Assembly (NCBI GenBank): GCA_045805265.1
Contig: JBJMLO010000025.1
Span: 1 to 64,000, forward strand
DNA length: 64,000 nucleotides
From: JBJMLO01 sp045805265
GTDB lineage: Bacteria; Actinomycetota; UBA4738; JACQTL01
Reading direction: 5' to 3'
Position 1 is the first letter of the stretch, and each line of letters begins with the position of its first letter. Under the pieces are notes generated by a model. The model had not been told where the DNA came from, searched no databases, and was given only the letters and a program-made list of their open reading frames with translations. This document shows, one piece after another, positions 1-7,098 of the stretch. Made by a program: the position numbers and the translations under genes.

Positions 1-246
1 CCCGTCGAGCGTCGCCCACACCTGCCGCAAGGCTCGTTTCGCTTCCTCGCCGTACGTGGGAGGCCGTCCCCGCCGCTTCCCCGTCGCCGGCGGTGGACTG
101 AGCACCTCGCCCAAGGCTCGCCGAGCGTGGCGGCGGGTCCACCCAGTCAGCGCACAGAGCTCGTCGAGCATCACGGTCTTCTCGGTTCTCGAGCCACGCG
201 CGTACCGTCTCGCCATCTCTTTCGTCACTGCCTTCCTCTGTGCCAT
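1..246 (-). CDS. Transposase/integrase, N-terminal part (runs off the left edge)
   Basis: An open frame of 82 codons starts with ATG at 246 and continues past base 1 without a stop, so only the N-terminus is visible. It begins MAQRKAVTKEMARRYARGSR, followed by a predicted helix-turn-helix around residues 28-48 (LDELCALTGWTRRHARRAL) and a basic RRGRPPTY stretch. This layout is that of the DNA-binding region of DDE-type integrase/transposases common in actinobacterial IS elements. The catalytic domain would lie outside the window. The repeats at 308-351, just upstream of the start, look like the element's end, which supports the call. IS family assignment is uncertain without the catalytic half. 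Confidence 0.75.
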   Translation of the reverse strand, partial: MAQRKAVTKEMARRYARGSRTEKTVMLDELCALTGWTRRHARRALGEVLSPPPATGKRRGRPPTYGEEAKRALRQVWATLDG

Positions 247-360
247 GGACAGCCCCACCGGAGGTCCCCTCCCTCGCCGCGTCGACCATGAGCGAGCGTG
301 GAGGCTGGAGGACATTTCCAATTGAGGCGAGGGCTCAGGTTCGAGGACATTCTTTGTGAG
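247..360. mobile_element. Terminal region of the insertion sequence
   Basis: Non-coding stretch between the transposase start codon and the first chromosomal gene. It contains two direct copies of GAGGACATT (308-316 and 343-351), 35 bp apart. Repeated short sites just inside an IS end are usually transposase-binding sites, so the element boundary is probably near 350-360. The exact terminus and target duplication cannot be fixed because the other end is outside the window. Confidence 0.5.
308..351. repeat. Two direct repeats of GAGGACATT at the IS end
   Basis: Copies at 308-316 and 343-351 in the same orientation, upstream of the transposase on the minus strand (reading AATGTCCTC there). They are likely transposase-binding sites, by analogy with other IS ends. 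Confidence 0.5.
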
Positions 361-424
361 TCAACGCGCGACGTTGCCATCCGGGCCGCAGGCGGGTTCA
401 ATGCGGCCCCGTGATCGCGCTGTC

Positions 425-1087
425 ATGACCGACCCGACGACCGGGACGAGGCTCCGGGAGGCCACGCTGCTGGCCTCGGTCGCCCTGCTGGTCGAGTTCG
501 CCTCCTCGACGAGGGCGGGGGAGCGGGCCGACCTCGCCGCGTTCCGGGCGGTGAATCGCGGACACGGCCGCCTCGCCGATGCCCTGTTCGGCGCGCTGAC
601 CGAGGCGGGCTCCATCACCTCGCCGGCCGCGGGGAGCGTCGTGCTGGCGCTGGGGGGGCGACGTCGCGCCGCGATGCGCGGGGCGGGGGCGGCGGGCGCC
701 ACGTGGCTGGTGGGACAGGGGCTCAAGCGCCTGTACCTGCGGGGCCGGCCGTACGACCGGCTGCCCGAGGTCGTCCGGCTGCTCATCGGGCGCCCCCGGG
801 GGACGTCCTGGCCGAGCTCGCACCCGGCGGTGCTCCTGGCGTTCCTCACGGCGGCCGGCGAGGAGCTCGGGCTGTCCCGGGCGGAACGCACCGCGCTGAC
901 CGCGCTCGCTGCCGCGGTCGGCCTGTCCCGGATCTACCTCGGCGTCCACTACCCGTCGGACGTGGTGGCCGGGCTCCTCCTGGGCCGGGCGGTTGGGCTG
1001 GCGTGGCCGGCCGGGACCCGTCGGCCGGGCGAGGGGCGATCGACGGACCCGGCGACGTCCGGGCCGCTACACTCGGCGACCGGATGA
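425..1087 (+). CDS. PAP2-family phosphatase (membrane)
   Basis: Integral-membrane phosphatase of the PAP2 superfamily, likely acting on a lipid phosphate such as phosphatidic acid or undecaprenyl pyrophosphate. All three family motifs are present in order: KRLYLRGRP (KX6RP), WPSSHP (PSGH-like) and SRIYLGVHYPSD (SRX5HXXXD), which carry the catalytic His and Asp. I chose ATG 425 (MTDPTTGTRLREATLL). An in-frame GTG at 356 lies in the IS terminus and ATG 401 is also possible. Its TGA overlaps the ATG of the next gene (lgt), so the two are probably translated together. Substrate is unknown; position beside lgt suggests envelope lipid metabolism. Confidence 0.85.
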   Translation: MTDPTTGTRLREATLLASVALLVEFASSTRAGERADLAAFRAVNRGHGRLADALFGALTEAGSITSPAAGSVVLALGGRRRAAMRGAGAAGATWLVGQGLKRLYLRGRPYDRLPEVVRLLIGRPRGTSWPSSHPAVLLAFLTAAGEELGLSRAERTALTALAAAVGLSRIYLGVHYPSDVVAGLLLGRAVGLAWPAGTRRPGEGRSTDPATSGPLHSATG

Positions 1088-2058
1088 GCGCCCTCATCGG
1101 CTCCATCGGCTGGCCCGTCCTCGACCGGATCCACTTCGGCGGCAAGCTCGCGCTGTCCCCGCACGGCCTGGGGATCGCGCTGGGGTTCCTGCTCGGCTCC
1201 TTCTGGGTCATGCGGGACAACCGCCGGCGCGGCGTCCTCGAGGAGCACACGTCCTCGATGCTGTTCTGGGCCCTGATCGGGACGATCGTCGGCGCGCGGC
1301 TGTTCTACGTGATCGCGCACTTCTCCGAGTTCAACGGCATCGGCGACATGCTGGCGATCTACCGGGGGGGCATCTCGCTGCTCGGCGGGATCGCCGGCGC
1401 GGTGGCGTTCGCCTACCCGATCATGCGTCGCCACCGGTACCGCCTGTTCCAGGTCATGGACGGGGCAGCCGTGGGCCTCGCCCTCGGTGTGTTCGTGGGG
1501 CGGATCGGGGACCTCATCATCGGCGACCACCTGGGGAAGCCGACCAGCGCACCGTGGGCGTTCTCGTACCACGGCGGCACCCTGTCGGGCTTCGACTGCG
1601 CCGCCGGCAAGTGCACGGAGACCCTGCTCCAGGGCGCCCGGACGCTCACCATCACGAAGGGCAAGGCGGTGCTGCTGGGCGCCAACACCGAGCCGCTCGG
1701 GACGGGCGTGGGGGTGCACCAGACCGCACTGTACGACTTCGTGAGCGTCGGGCTCCTGCTGCTGTTCCTGCTGCTCGTGATGAACCGAAAGCCGCGCCGT
1801 GAGGGCGTCATGATCATGACGTGGGCCATCTGGTACTGCAGCGTGCGGATCGGCACGGACTTCCTCCGGGTCGACAAGCGGTTCTTCGGGCTCACGGGGA
1901 GCCAGTGGGCCTCGGTGGCGGTCGTCGCGGCCTCGGCGGTCACCCTGGTGGTCTGGGCGATTCGTCCCCGGCCCGGACCGAAGCCCCTGGCCGCGGAGGT
2001 GGGGTCCGAGACGACCACCTCGTTCACGCCGCCGCCGGAGCCGGGCGGGGAGCCATGA
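1084..2058 (+). CDS. lgt: Prolipoprotein diacylglyceryl transferase
   Basis: Membrane enzyme that transfers diacylglycerol from phosphatidylglycerol to the lipobox cysteine of prolipoproteins, the first step of lipoprotein maturation. The 324-residue product has several hydrophobic segments. It contains YRGGISLLGG and the family signature in the form GRIGDLIIGDHLG, where the usual Asn after GRxG is Asp, plus a late Arg-containing segment RIGTDFLR. Length is normal for actinobacterial Lgt, with a proline-rich hydrophilic C-terminal tail. The start ATG overlaps the PAP2 stop (ATGA), and its own stop overlaps the next start at 2055. A lipoprotein candidate for this enzyme is encoded at 28427-28927. 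Confidence 0.93.
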   Translation: MSALIGSIGWPVLDRIHFGGKLALSPHGLGIALGFLLGSFWVMRDNRRRGVLEEHTSSMLFWALIGTIVGARLFYVIAHFSEFNGIGDMLAIYRGGISLLGGIAGAVAFAYPIMRRHRYRLFQVMDGAAVGLALGVFVGRIGDLIIGDHLGKPTSAPWAFSYHGGTLSGFDCAAGKCTETLLQGARTLTITKGKAVLLGANTEPLGTGVGVHQTALYDFVSVGLLLLFLLLVMNRKPRREGVMIMTWAIWYCSVRIGTDFLRVDKRFFGLTGSQWASVAVVAASAVTLVVWAIRPRPGPKPLAAEVGSETTTSFTPPPEPGGEP

Positions 2059-2243
2059 GAGGGCTGGCGATGAGCAGGAAGGCCTCGCTGGGGATCACGG
2101 TGGGGCTGGTGTGCGCCGCGCTGGTGCTCGCGGCCCTCGCGGCCGCCACGAAGTCCTACATCCCGCTGTTCCTGTGCTGGATTCCCCAGGCGGCGATTCC
2201 GTTCGTCGCATCGAAAGCCGGCGAGGGCCGCCCCGCGAACTAG
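2055..2243 (+). CDS. Small membrane protein, unknown function
   Basis: A 62-residue protein with two hydrophobic segments (about residues 11-30 and 36-50). It starts at ATG 2055, overlapping the lgt stop by ATGA; a second in-frame ATG at 2070 is an alternative. No recognised domain. The tight overlap suggests it is the last gene of the PAP2-lgt operon. It ends two bases before the stop of the convergent mrp gene, so there is no room for a separate terminator. Confidence 0.6.
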   Translation: MRGLAMSRKASLGITVGLVCAALVLAALAAATKSYIPLFLCWIPQAAIPFVASKAGEGRPAN

Positions 2244-2245
2244 CG

Positions 2246-3418
2246 CTAATGGGCGTGGCCGGCGTGGCCGTGCTCGTGTCCGGCGTGGCCGGACGCGGCG
2301 TGGCCGTTGCCCCCCGCCGAGGGTGCCACCATCAGGTTCAGCGGCTTGCCCACCACGGTCGTCAGGCTCTTCGCCAGCCTGCGTGCGGCCTCCAGGAGGG
2401 CCTGGCCGGCCGGGGAGTCGGGGTCGGAGAGCACGACAGGGCGGCCCTCGTCGCCGCCGGCCCGCAGCGGCGGGTACAGCGGCACCTGGCCGAGCAGCGG
2501 CACGCCGAGCGTGTTCGCGGCTTCCTGTCCGCCTCCCTCGCCGAACACGAACTCGCGCTCTCCGCAGTGGGGGCACGCGAACCACGACATGTTCTCCACG
2601 ACGCCGACCACGCGCTGGTGGACCTGGGCGGCCATCTTCCCAGCCCGCTCGGCCACCCGCCGGGCGGCCTCCTGGGGCGTGGTCACCACGAGCATCGACG
2701 CGCCCGGCAGGAACGACGCCATCGACAGCGAGACGTCGCCGGTCCCCGGCGGGAGGTCGCACAGCAGGAAGTCGAGCTCGCCCCAGTACACGTCGCCCAG
2801 GAACTGCTGGACGGCCTTGTGGAGCATCGGCCCCCGCCAGATCACGGGCTGGTCCTCCGGCACGAAGAACCCCATCGAGATGATGCGGACGCCGTGGGCC
2901 TCGAGCGGCAGGATCATGTTGTTGAACCCGACCGGCTGGCCCGACACGCCCATCATCCGGGGCACGCTGAACCCCCACACGTCGGCGTCGAGCACGCCCA
3001 CCCGGTGCCCCTCGGCGGCCAGCGCCGCCGCGATGTTCACGGTCACGCTGGACTTCCCCACGCCGCCCTTCCCCGAGGCCACGGCGACCACCTGGGTCGA
3101 GCCGTCGGTGAAGAACGTCTGCTGCTGCTGCGCGCCGCCCCGAAGCTGCCGGACCATGCCCTCGCGCTGCTCGCCGGTCATCTCGCCGAGGACCACCTCG
3201 ACGTGGCGGATGCCCTCGAGCGGGGCCAGCGCGCCTCGCACGTCGGAGTTGATCCGGTCCTTGAGCGGGCACCCGGCGATCGTGAGCAGGACCTCCACGG
3301 TCACCGTGCCGTCGTCGACGCGAATGCCCTGCAGCATGCCCAGGTCCTCGATGGGCTTGCCGATCTCGGGGTCGAGCACGTTCCGGAGGGCCTGGCGGAC
3401 CTGTTCCTCGGTGACCAC
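2246..3418 (-). CDS. mrp: Mrp/ApbC-type P-loop Fe-S cluster carrier with His-rich tail
   Basis: Scaffold/carrier ATPase for [4Fe-4S] cluster delivery (Mrp/Nbp35 family, SIMIBI NTPase). The N-terminal ~85 residues are a MIP18/DUF59-type domain. The deviant Walker A is at 115-123 (GKGGVGKSS), followed by DADVWGFSVPRMMG, and the cluster-bridging CPHC motif is at C282/C285. The last ~20 residues are very rich in His and Gly (GHAGHEHGHAGHAH), a likely metal-binding extension not needed by the core family. GTG start at 3418 has a GAGGAG ribosome site upstream. It is divergent from a regulator with a SufR-like Cys pattern (3563), which fits control by Fe-S status. Confidence 0.92.
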   Translation of the reverse strand: MVTEEQVRQALRNVLDPEIGKPIEDLGMLQGIRVDDGTVTVEVLLTIAGCPLKDRINSDVRGALAPLEGIRHVEVVLGEMTGEQREGMVRQLRGGAQQQQTFFTDGSTQVVAVASGKGGVGKSSVTVNIAAALAAEGHRVGVLDADVWGFSVPRMMGVSGQPVGFNNMILPLEAHGVRIISMGFFVPEDQPVIWRGPMLHKAVQQFLGDVYWGELDFLLCDLPPGTGDVSLSMASFLPGASMLVVTTPQEAARRVAERAGKMAAQVHQRVVGVVENMSWFACPHCGEREFVFGEGGGQEAANTLGVPLLGQVPLYPPLRAGGDEGRPVVLSDPDSPAGQALLEAARRLAKSLTTVVGKPLNLMVAPSAGGNGHAASGHAGHEHGHAGHAH

Positions 3419-3562
3419 GAACTTGCTCCTCGACCTCGGTGTCCGCCCCGCGGCCGGGCTGCCCCGGAGGCGGGATTATCCTGTTTCGAACCGTGCGGAC
3501 CGTGGGAACTGCACCACCGATGATACGACCCCCCGCCGCGGGCGCATCCGGGGGCGCCTGAG
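3419..3562. promoter_or_regulatory. Divergent intergenic region between mrp and the SufR-like regulator
   Basis: 144 bp with no gene, lying between two divergent starts, so it must hold at least one promoter. It has a locally AT-richer core around 3476-3530. I could not identify a clear operator palindrome by eye. Confidence 0.4.
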
Positions 3563-4264
3563 GTGGCCGACGTCCGCGCCCTCGAGATCCACAAGGCGCT
3601 CGCGGACGACACCCGGTTCCGGCTGTACCGCTACCTGGGGCTGTCCGGCCGCGCCGTGTCGGTCCGGGAGCTGTCCCGCCGGCTGTCGCTCCACCCGAAC
3701 ACCCTCCGGCCCCACCTCCGTCGCCTGGAGGAGGTCGGCCTGGTGGCCCGGGAAGTCCGCCGGGGCGCCACCGTGGGGCGGCCCCAGACGCTGTACGTCG
3801 CCGTCGAGACCCCGGCCACGGAGGGCCGCGACTTCCGGCTGCTCGCGGAGATCCTGGCGCCGCTCGTGGGCGGCAAGCGGGGGGCCGACCGGGCCCGGGT
3901 CCTCGCGGCGGAGTGGGGACGGTACCTGGTGATCCGGTCCGGGCCCCGTCCGGGCGTCCGCCTGGCCGCGGCCCGGAACCTGGCGCTGCTGCAGGGGGCG
4001 ATGGCGTCCGCGGGGTTCGACCCCCGGTTCCGGCGTCGCGGCCGCCAGACCGTCGAGGTGGCGCTCCGAGACTGCCCGTTCCGGGACCTGGTGGAGGACC
4101 ACCGCGAGCTGGCCTGCTCGGTGCACCGGGGCCTGGTCGAGGGGATGCTGGGGAGCCTCCAGCCGCCCCTGGCGCTCAAGGAGTTCCACCCGCTCGTCGA
4201 GCGTGGCGTGTGCCGGCTGGTGGCGGTCGCCGATCGCGCAGGCGCGGCCCCCGGAACCGGGTAG
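3563..4264 (+). CDS. Winged-helix regulator with SufR-like C-terminal cysteines
   Basis: Predicted DNA-binding repressor/activator of 233 residues. The N-terminal ~75 residues form an ArsR-like winged helix (LADDTRFRLYRYL...VRELSRRLSLHPNTLRPHLRRLEEVGLV) with a GRPQTLY wing. The C-terminal part has Cys171, Cys185 and Cys217 in the context CPFRDLVEDHRELACSVH...GVCRLV. This resembles the cluster-ligand arrangement of SufR-type [Fe-S]-sensing repressors. Start is GTG 3563. It is divergent from mrp, a cluster carrier, consistent with local feedback control of Fe-S metabolism. Cluster binding itself is inferred, and a generic metalloregulator is the alternative. Confidence 0.75.
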   Translation: MADVRALEIHKALADDTRFRLYRYLGLSGRAVSVRELSRRLSLHPNTLRPHLRRLEEVGLVAREVRRGATVGRPQTLYVAVETPATEGRDFRLLAEILAPLVGGKRGADRARVLAAEWGRYLVIRSGPRPGVRLAAARNLALLQGAMASAGFDPRFRRRGRQTVEVALRDCPFRDLVEDHRELACSVHRGLVEGMLGSLQPPLALKEFHPLVERGVCRLVAVADRAGAAPGTG

Positions 4265-4330
4265 CCGGCCCACCCCCCTTTTTCGCCCCTTCCTGGCAAT
4301 CGGAATGGGGAAGAACGGGCCGAAAGCTTC

Positions 4331-4342
4331 CGGTAGCTACCG
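4331..4342. promoter_or_regulatory. Perfect 12-bp palindrome upstream of the 4381 gene
   Basis: CGGTAGCTACCG is its own reverse complement and lies 38 bp before the ATG at 4381, in the 116-bp gap after the SufR-like gene. The position suits an operator, but the protein that would bind it is unknown. A 12-bp palindrome can also occur by chance in this base composition. Confidence 0.3.
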
Positions 4343-4380
4343 ATTTCAGTTGCCTCCCCGGCGGTCCGATACGGGAGGGG

Positions 4381-4950
4381 ATGGAAGTCGCCACCGCACC
4401 CCCGGCGTCGCCGGTCGCGTCCGAGCACCGGACGCGCGAGGTCGCCATGCTGCTGTTCGAGCTCCACCGGGAGCCCCGGGCGTCCGGGCATCTCACCGCG
4501 GAGGTGGCCGAGAAGGTCCTCAACCGGTGCGTGTTGACCGCGCTCGAGGTCCTCACCGGCGCGGGGGCGGAGGTCGTCGTGGCCGGGACCACGAAGCGAC
4601 CCGTGGTGGAAGCGCGATTCGAGGGCGAGGGCGCCGCGGGGCACGCCGCGCGCGCGGCGCACGAGGTGCTGGTGGGCGTCCGCCGGGTCCAGCGGGCCCG
4701 GGAGAACGAATTCCACGTGGTGGGCGCGATCGCGGCCGGCCGCGCGACGCTCGGCCCGGACGGCGTGACCGTGACCCTCGGCCGGGGCGACGTGCTGCTG
4801 CACCGGCTGCGGGAGGCGGCCGCCCCCGGGGAGATCCTGATGTCGGCGTCGGCCCGCCAGGCGTGCGTCGACGCGGTCGTTACCGTGGCGGTGCCCCCGG
4901 TCGCGGGCGGCGAGGTCGAGGCCTACCTGCTCCGAGGAATTCGCACATGA
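4381..4950 (+). CDS. Degenerate cyclase-homology-domain-like protein
   Basis: 189-residue protein coupled to the PilT-like gene by an ATGA overlap. Its overall pattern follows a class III nucleotide cyclase homology domain: VAMLLFELHRE at the first strand, GAIAAGRATLG in the middle, and a final APGEILMSASARQ like the PGQVxVSxxT element of true cyclases. The two metal-binding Asp positions and the Asn/Arg pair of active cyclases are not conserved, so catalysis is unlikely. I infer a regulatory or nucleotide-sensing role for the adjacent ATPase. Start ATG 4381 lies just after a GGGAGGGG ribosome site. Family assignment is by pattern only. Confidence 0.55.
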   Translation: MEVATAPPASPVASEHRTREVAMLLFELHREPRASGHLTAEVAEKVLNRCVLTALEVLTGAGAEVVVAGTTKRPVVEARFEGEGAAGHAARAAHEVLVGVRRVQRARENEFHVVGAIAAGRATLGPDGVTVTLGRGDVLLHRLREAAAPGEILMSASARQACVDAVVTVAVPPVAGGEVEAYLLRGIRT

Positions 4951-6068
4951 TCCAGGAGCTGACGGCGGCGCCCTCGGGAGCGGAGGCGGGCGAGGCCGAG
5001 CTGGTGGGATGGCTCCGGCAGCTCATGGAGGCCGACGGTTCCGACCTCCACGTGAAGGCCGGTTCGGTCCCCCGGATCCGAGTCCGAGGCCGGCTCATCC
5101 GGCTGGAGCGGGAGCCGCTCACGGCCGCGGAGTCGGAGGCGGTGACGCTGGCGATCGTCCCTCCGGCCCGGCGGGACCTGTTCCTCGAGCGGGGGGAGAT
5201 CGACTTCGCCTACTCGGTGTCCGGCGTGGGCCGGTTCCGGGTGAACGCGTTCCGGCAGCGGGGCTCGTGCAGCCTGGTGCTCCGCCAGCTCCGCATCGGC
5301 GGGCCGGAGATCGAGGAGATCGGCCTGCCCCCCATCGTGCGCCGCCTGGCCGACGAGCCCCGCGGCCTCATCCTCGTCACAGGCCCCACGGGGTCCGGGA
5401 AGACCACGACGCTCGCGGCCATGATCGAGCACATCAACCGAACCAAGCCCGTGCACATCGTGACGATCGAGGACCCGGTCGAGGTCCTGCATCCCGACCA
5501 GGAGGCCTCGGTCAACCAGCGCGAGGTGGGCCAGGACACCGAGACGTTCCTCACCGCGATCCGGGCGGCCCTCCGCCAGGACCCCGACGTGATCCTCATC
5601 GGCGAGATGCGGGATCCCGAGACCGTCCATGCGGCGCTCCAGGCGGCCGAGACCGGGCACCTGGTGCTCTCGACCCTGCACACCGCGGACGCGACGGAGA
5701 CCGTGAACCGCATCGTCGACTTCTTCCCCGCGGACCAGCACCGCCAGATCCGGGTGAGCCTGGCCGCCACGCTCCGGGGGATCCTCTGCCAGCGGCTGGT
5801 GCCGTCCACGGACGGGCGCCAGGTCCCCGCCGTCGAGGTCCTGGTGAACACCGGCCGGGTCGCGGAGCGGATCCTCGAGGCGGCGGCGACCTCGGAGATC
5901 CCCGAGGTCATTGCGGAGGGCTCGTACTACGGCATGCAGACGTTCGACCAGGCGCTGCTGGCGATGGTGCGAGACGGCGTCGTCACGCTGGAGGACGCCA
6001 TCACCGCCTCCACCGAGCCCCACGACTTCCAGCTGGCGCTCCAGCAGGCCGGCATCATCGCGGCGTAG
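4947..6068 (+). CDS. pilT: PilT-type secretion/twitching ATPase
   Basis: Hexameric ATPase of the PilT/GspE family that powers type IV pilus retraction. The 373-residue product has the N-terminal PAS-like domain with the typical GSDLHVKAGSVPRIRVRG opening. Walker A is at 146-153 (GPTGSGKT), an Asp box follows (TIEDPVEVLH), Walker B is VILIGEMRD, and the His box is GHLVLSTLHT. Length is typical of PilT. No pilB, pilC or pilin operon lies next to it, so the rest of the machine must be elsewhere. The preceding cyclase-like gene overlaps it by four bases. The only pilin-like sequence in the window is the lipoprotein at 28427. Confidence 0.92.
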   Translation: MIQELTAAPSGAEAGEAELVGWLRQLMEADGSDLHVKAGSVPRIRVRGRLIRLEREPLTAAESEAVTLAIVPPARRDLFLERGEIDFAYSVSGVGRFRVNAFRQRGSCSLVLRQLRIGGPEIEEIGLPPIVRRLADEPRGLILVTGPTGSGKTTTLAAMIEHINRTKPVHIVTIEDPVEVLHPDQEASVNQREVGQDTETFLTAIRAALRQDPDVILIGEMRDPETVHAALQAAETGHLVLSTLHTADATETVNRIVDFFPADQHRQIRVSLAATLRGILCQRLVPSTDGRQVPAVEVLVNTGRVAERILEAAATSEIPEVIAEGSYYGMQTFDQALLAMVRDGVVTLEDAITASTEPHDFQLALQQAGIIAA

Positions 6069-6110
6069 ATCCAACCCCCCGACGCGCGGGGCCCCGGAAT
6101 TTCGGGGGGT

Positions 6111-6135
6111 AGCAGGGGGGCGGAGCCCCCCTGCT
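6111..6135. terminator. Strong hairpin between convergent pilT and slipin genes
   Basis: A perfect 10-bp stem, AGCAGGGGGG / CCCCCCTGCT, with a 5-base loop CGGAG. It sits 42 bp after the pilT stop and just after the slipin stop on the other strand, so it can serve both. A weaker CCCCG/CGGGG stem lies at 6092-6107. There is no long T tract. Confidence 0.7.
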
Positions 6136-6138
6136 GCA

Positions 6139-7086
6139 TTAGCTCTTCGGCGGGGCCTCCGCCGCCGGGGCGTCGGGCTGGGGCAGCCCGGGCGCCGCCG
6201 GTCCCTGGCCGTTGCCCTGGGAGTCCTGTCCGAACGCCCGGCTGAGGCCGCCCAGACCGGACAGCAGCTGGGACACCTCGAGCGGCACCACGAACTTCGT
6301 CGAGGGCGACGACCCGATGACCTTCAGCGCCTCCAGGTACTGCAGGCTCATGGTCTTGGCGTCGACGGTGTGGGCGACGTCGAAGATCTTCGACAGCGCG
6401 AGCGCGAAGCCCTCGGCCCGCAGGATCGCGGCCTGCCGGTCGCCCTCGGCGTTGAGGATGGCGGCCTGCTTGTTCCCCTCGGCCACGGTGATCGAGGCCT
6501 GCTTCGAGCCCTCCGCCTCGGTGACCACGGCGCGACGAGTCCGTTCGGCCGACATCTGGCGGGTCATGGCCTCCTGCACCGCCGGGGGTGGGATGATCTC
6601 GCGGATCTCGACGTTCGTGACCTTCACGCCCCACCGCTCGGTCACCTCGTCGAGCTTGGCCCGCATGATCTCGTTCATCTCGGCACGCTTGGAGAGCAGC
6701 TCGTCGAGGGCCATGTCGCCGGCCACCGACCGCAGGGTGGTCGCCGCGATGTTCTGCGCGGCGCCCGCGAAGTTCCCGACCGCCAGCACGGACATCTGGG
6801 GGTCGACGACCTTGTAGAAGGTGATGAAGTCGATCGAGACCGGGGCGTTGTCCTTCGTGATCGCGGTCTGGTGGGGGATCTCCAGGTACAGCTCGCGGAG
6901 GTCGACCCATACCGGCTTGTCGATGATGGGGATCAGGAGCACCAGTCCCGGTCCCTTGAGCCCGATGTTCCGCCCGAGCCGGAACACCACGAGGCGCTGG
7001 TATTCCCGCACCACCCGCAGGGCCTGCGGCAGCAAGATGAGGATCAGCAGCAGCAGGACACCGAGTCCGATCAGCAATCCGAGCAC
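6139..7086 (-). CDS. SPFH/Band 7 membrane protein (slipin/stomatin type)
   Basis: 315-residue prohibitin/stomatin-like protein that oligomerises in the membrane and often organises membrane proteases. An N-terminal hydrophobic anchor (residues 2-24) is followed by the SPFH domain (VVREYQRLVVFRLGR...GPGLVLLIPIIDK), which includes an IREIIPPPAVQEAM segment. An Ala/Glu-rich coiled coil (SKQASITVAEGNKQAAILNAEG) and a Pro/Gln-rich tail come next. It sits 12 bp downstream of the NfeD protease gene on the same strand. This is the conserved nfeD-slipin pairing, in which the protease is thought to cleave the slipin C-terminus. Confidence 0.92.
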   Translation of the reverse strand: MLGLLIGLGVLLLLILILLPQALRVVREYQRLVVFRLGRNIGLKGPGLVLLIPIIDKPVWVDLRELYLEIPHQTAITKDNAPVSIDFITFYKVVDPQMSVLAVGNFAGAAQNIAATTLRSVAGDMALDELLSKRAEMNEIMRAKLDEVTERWGVKVTNVEIREIIPPPAVQEAMTRQMSAERTRRAVVTEAEGSKQASITVAEGNKQAAILNAEGDRQAAILRAEGFALALSKIFDVAHTVDAKTMSLQYLEALKVIGSSPSTKFVVPLEVSQLLSGLGGLSRAFGQDSQGNGQGPAAPGLPQPDAPAAEAPPKS

Positions 7087-7098
7087 GTTCCCTCCCCT

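Noticed and set aside
1..325. Plus-strand frame at 56-325 as a gene
   Set aside because: It lies opposite the transposase and the IS terminus and has no protein-like features.
356..424. GTG 356 as start of the PAP2 gene
   Set aside because: It lies at the IS terminus and adds a non-conserved basic stretch; ATG 425 fits the protein better.
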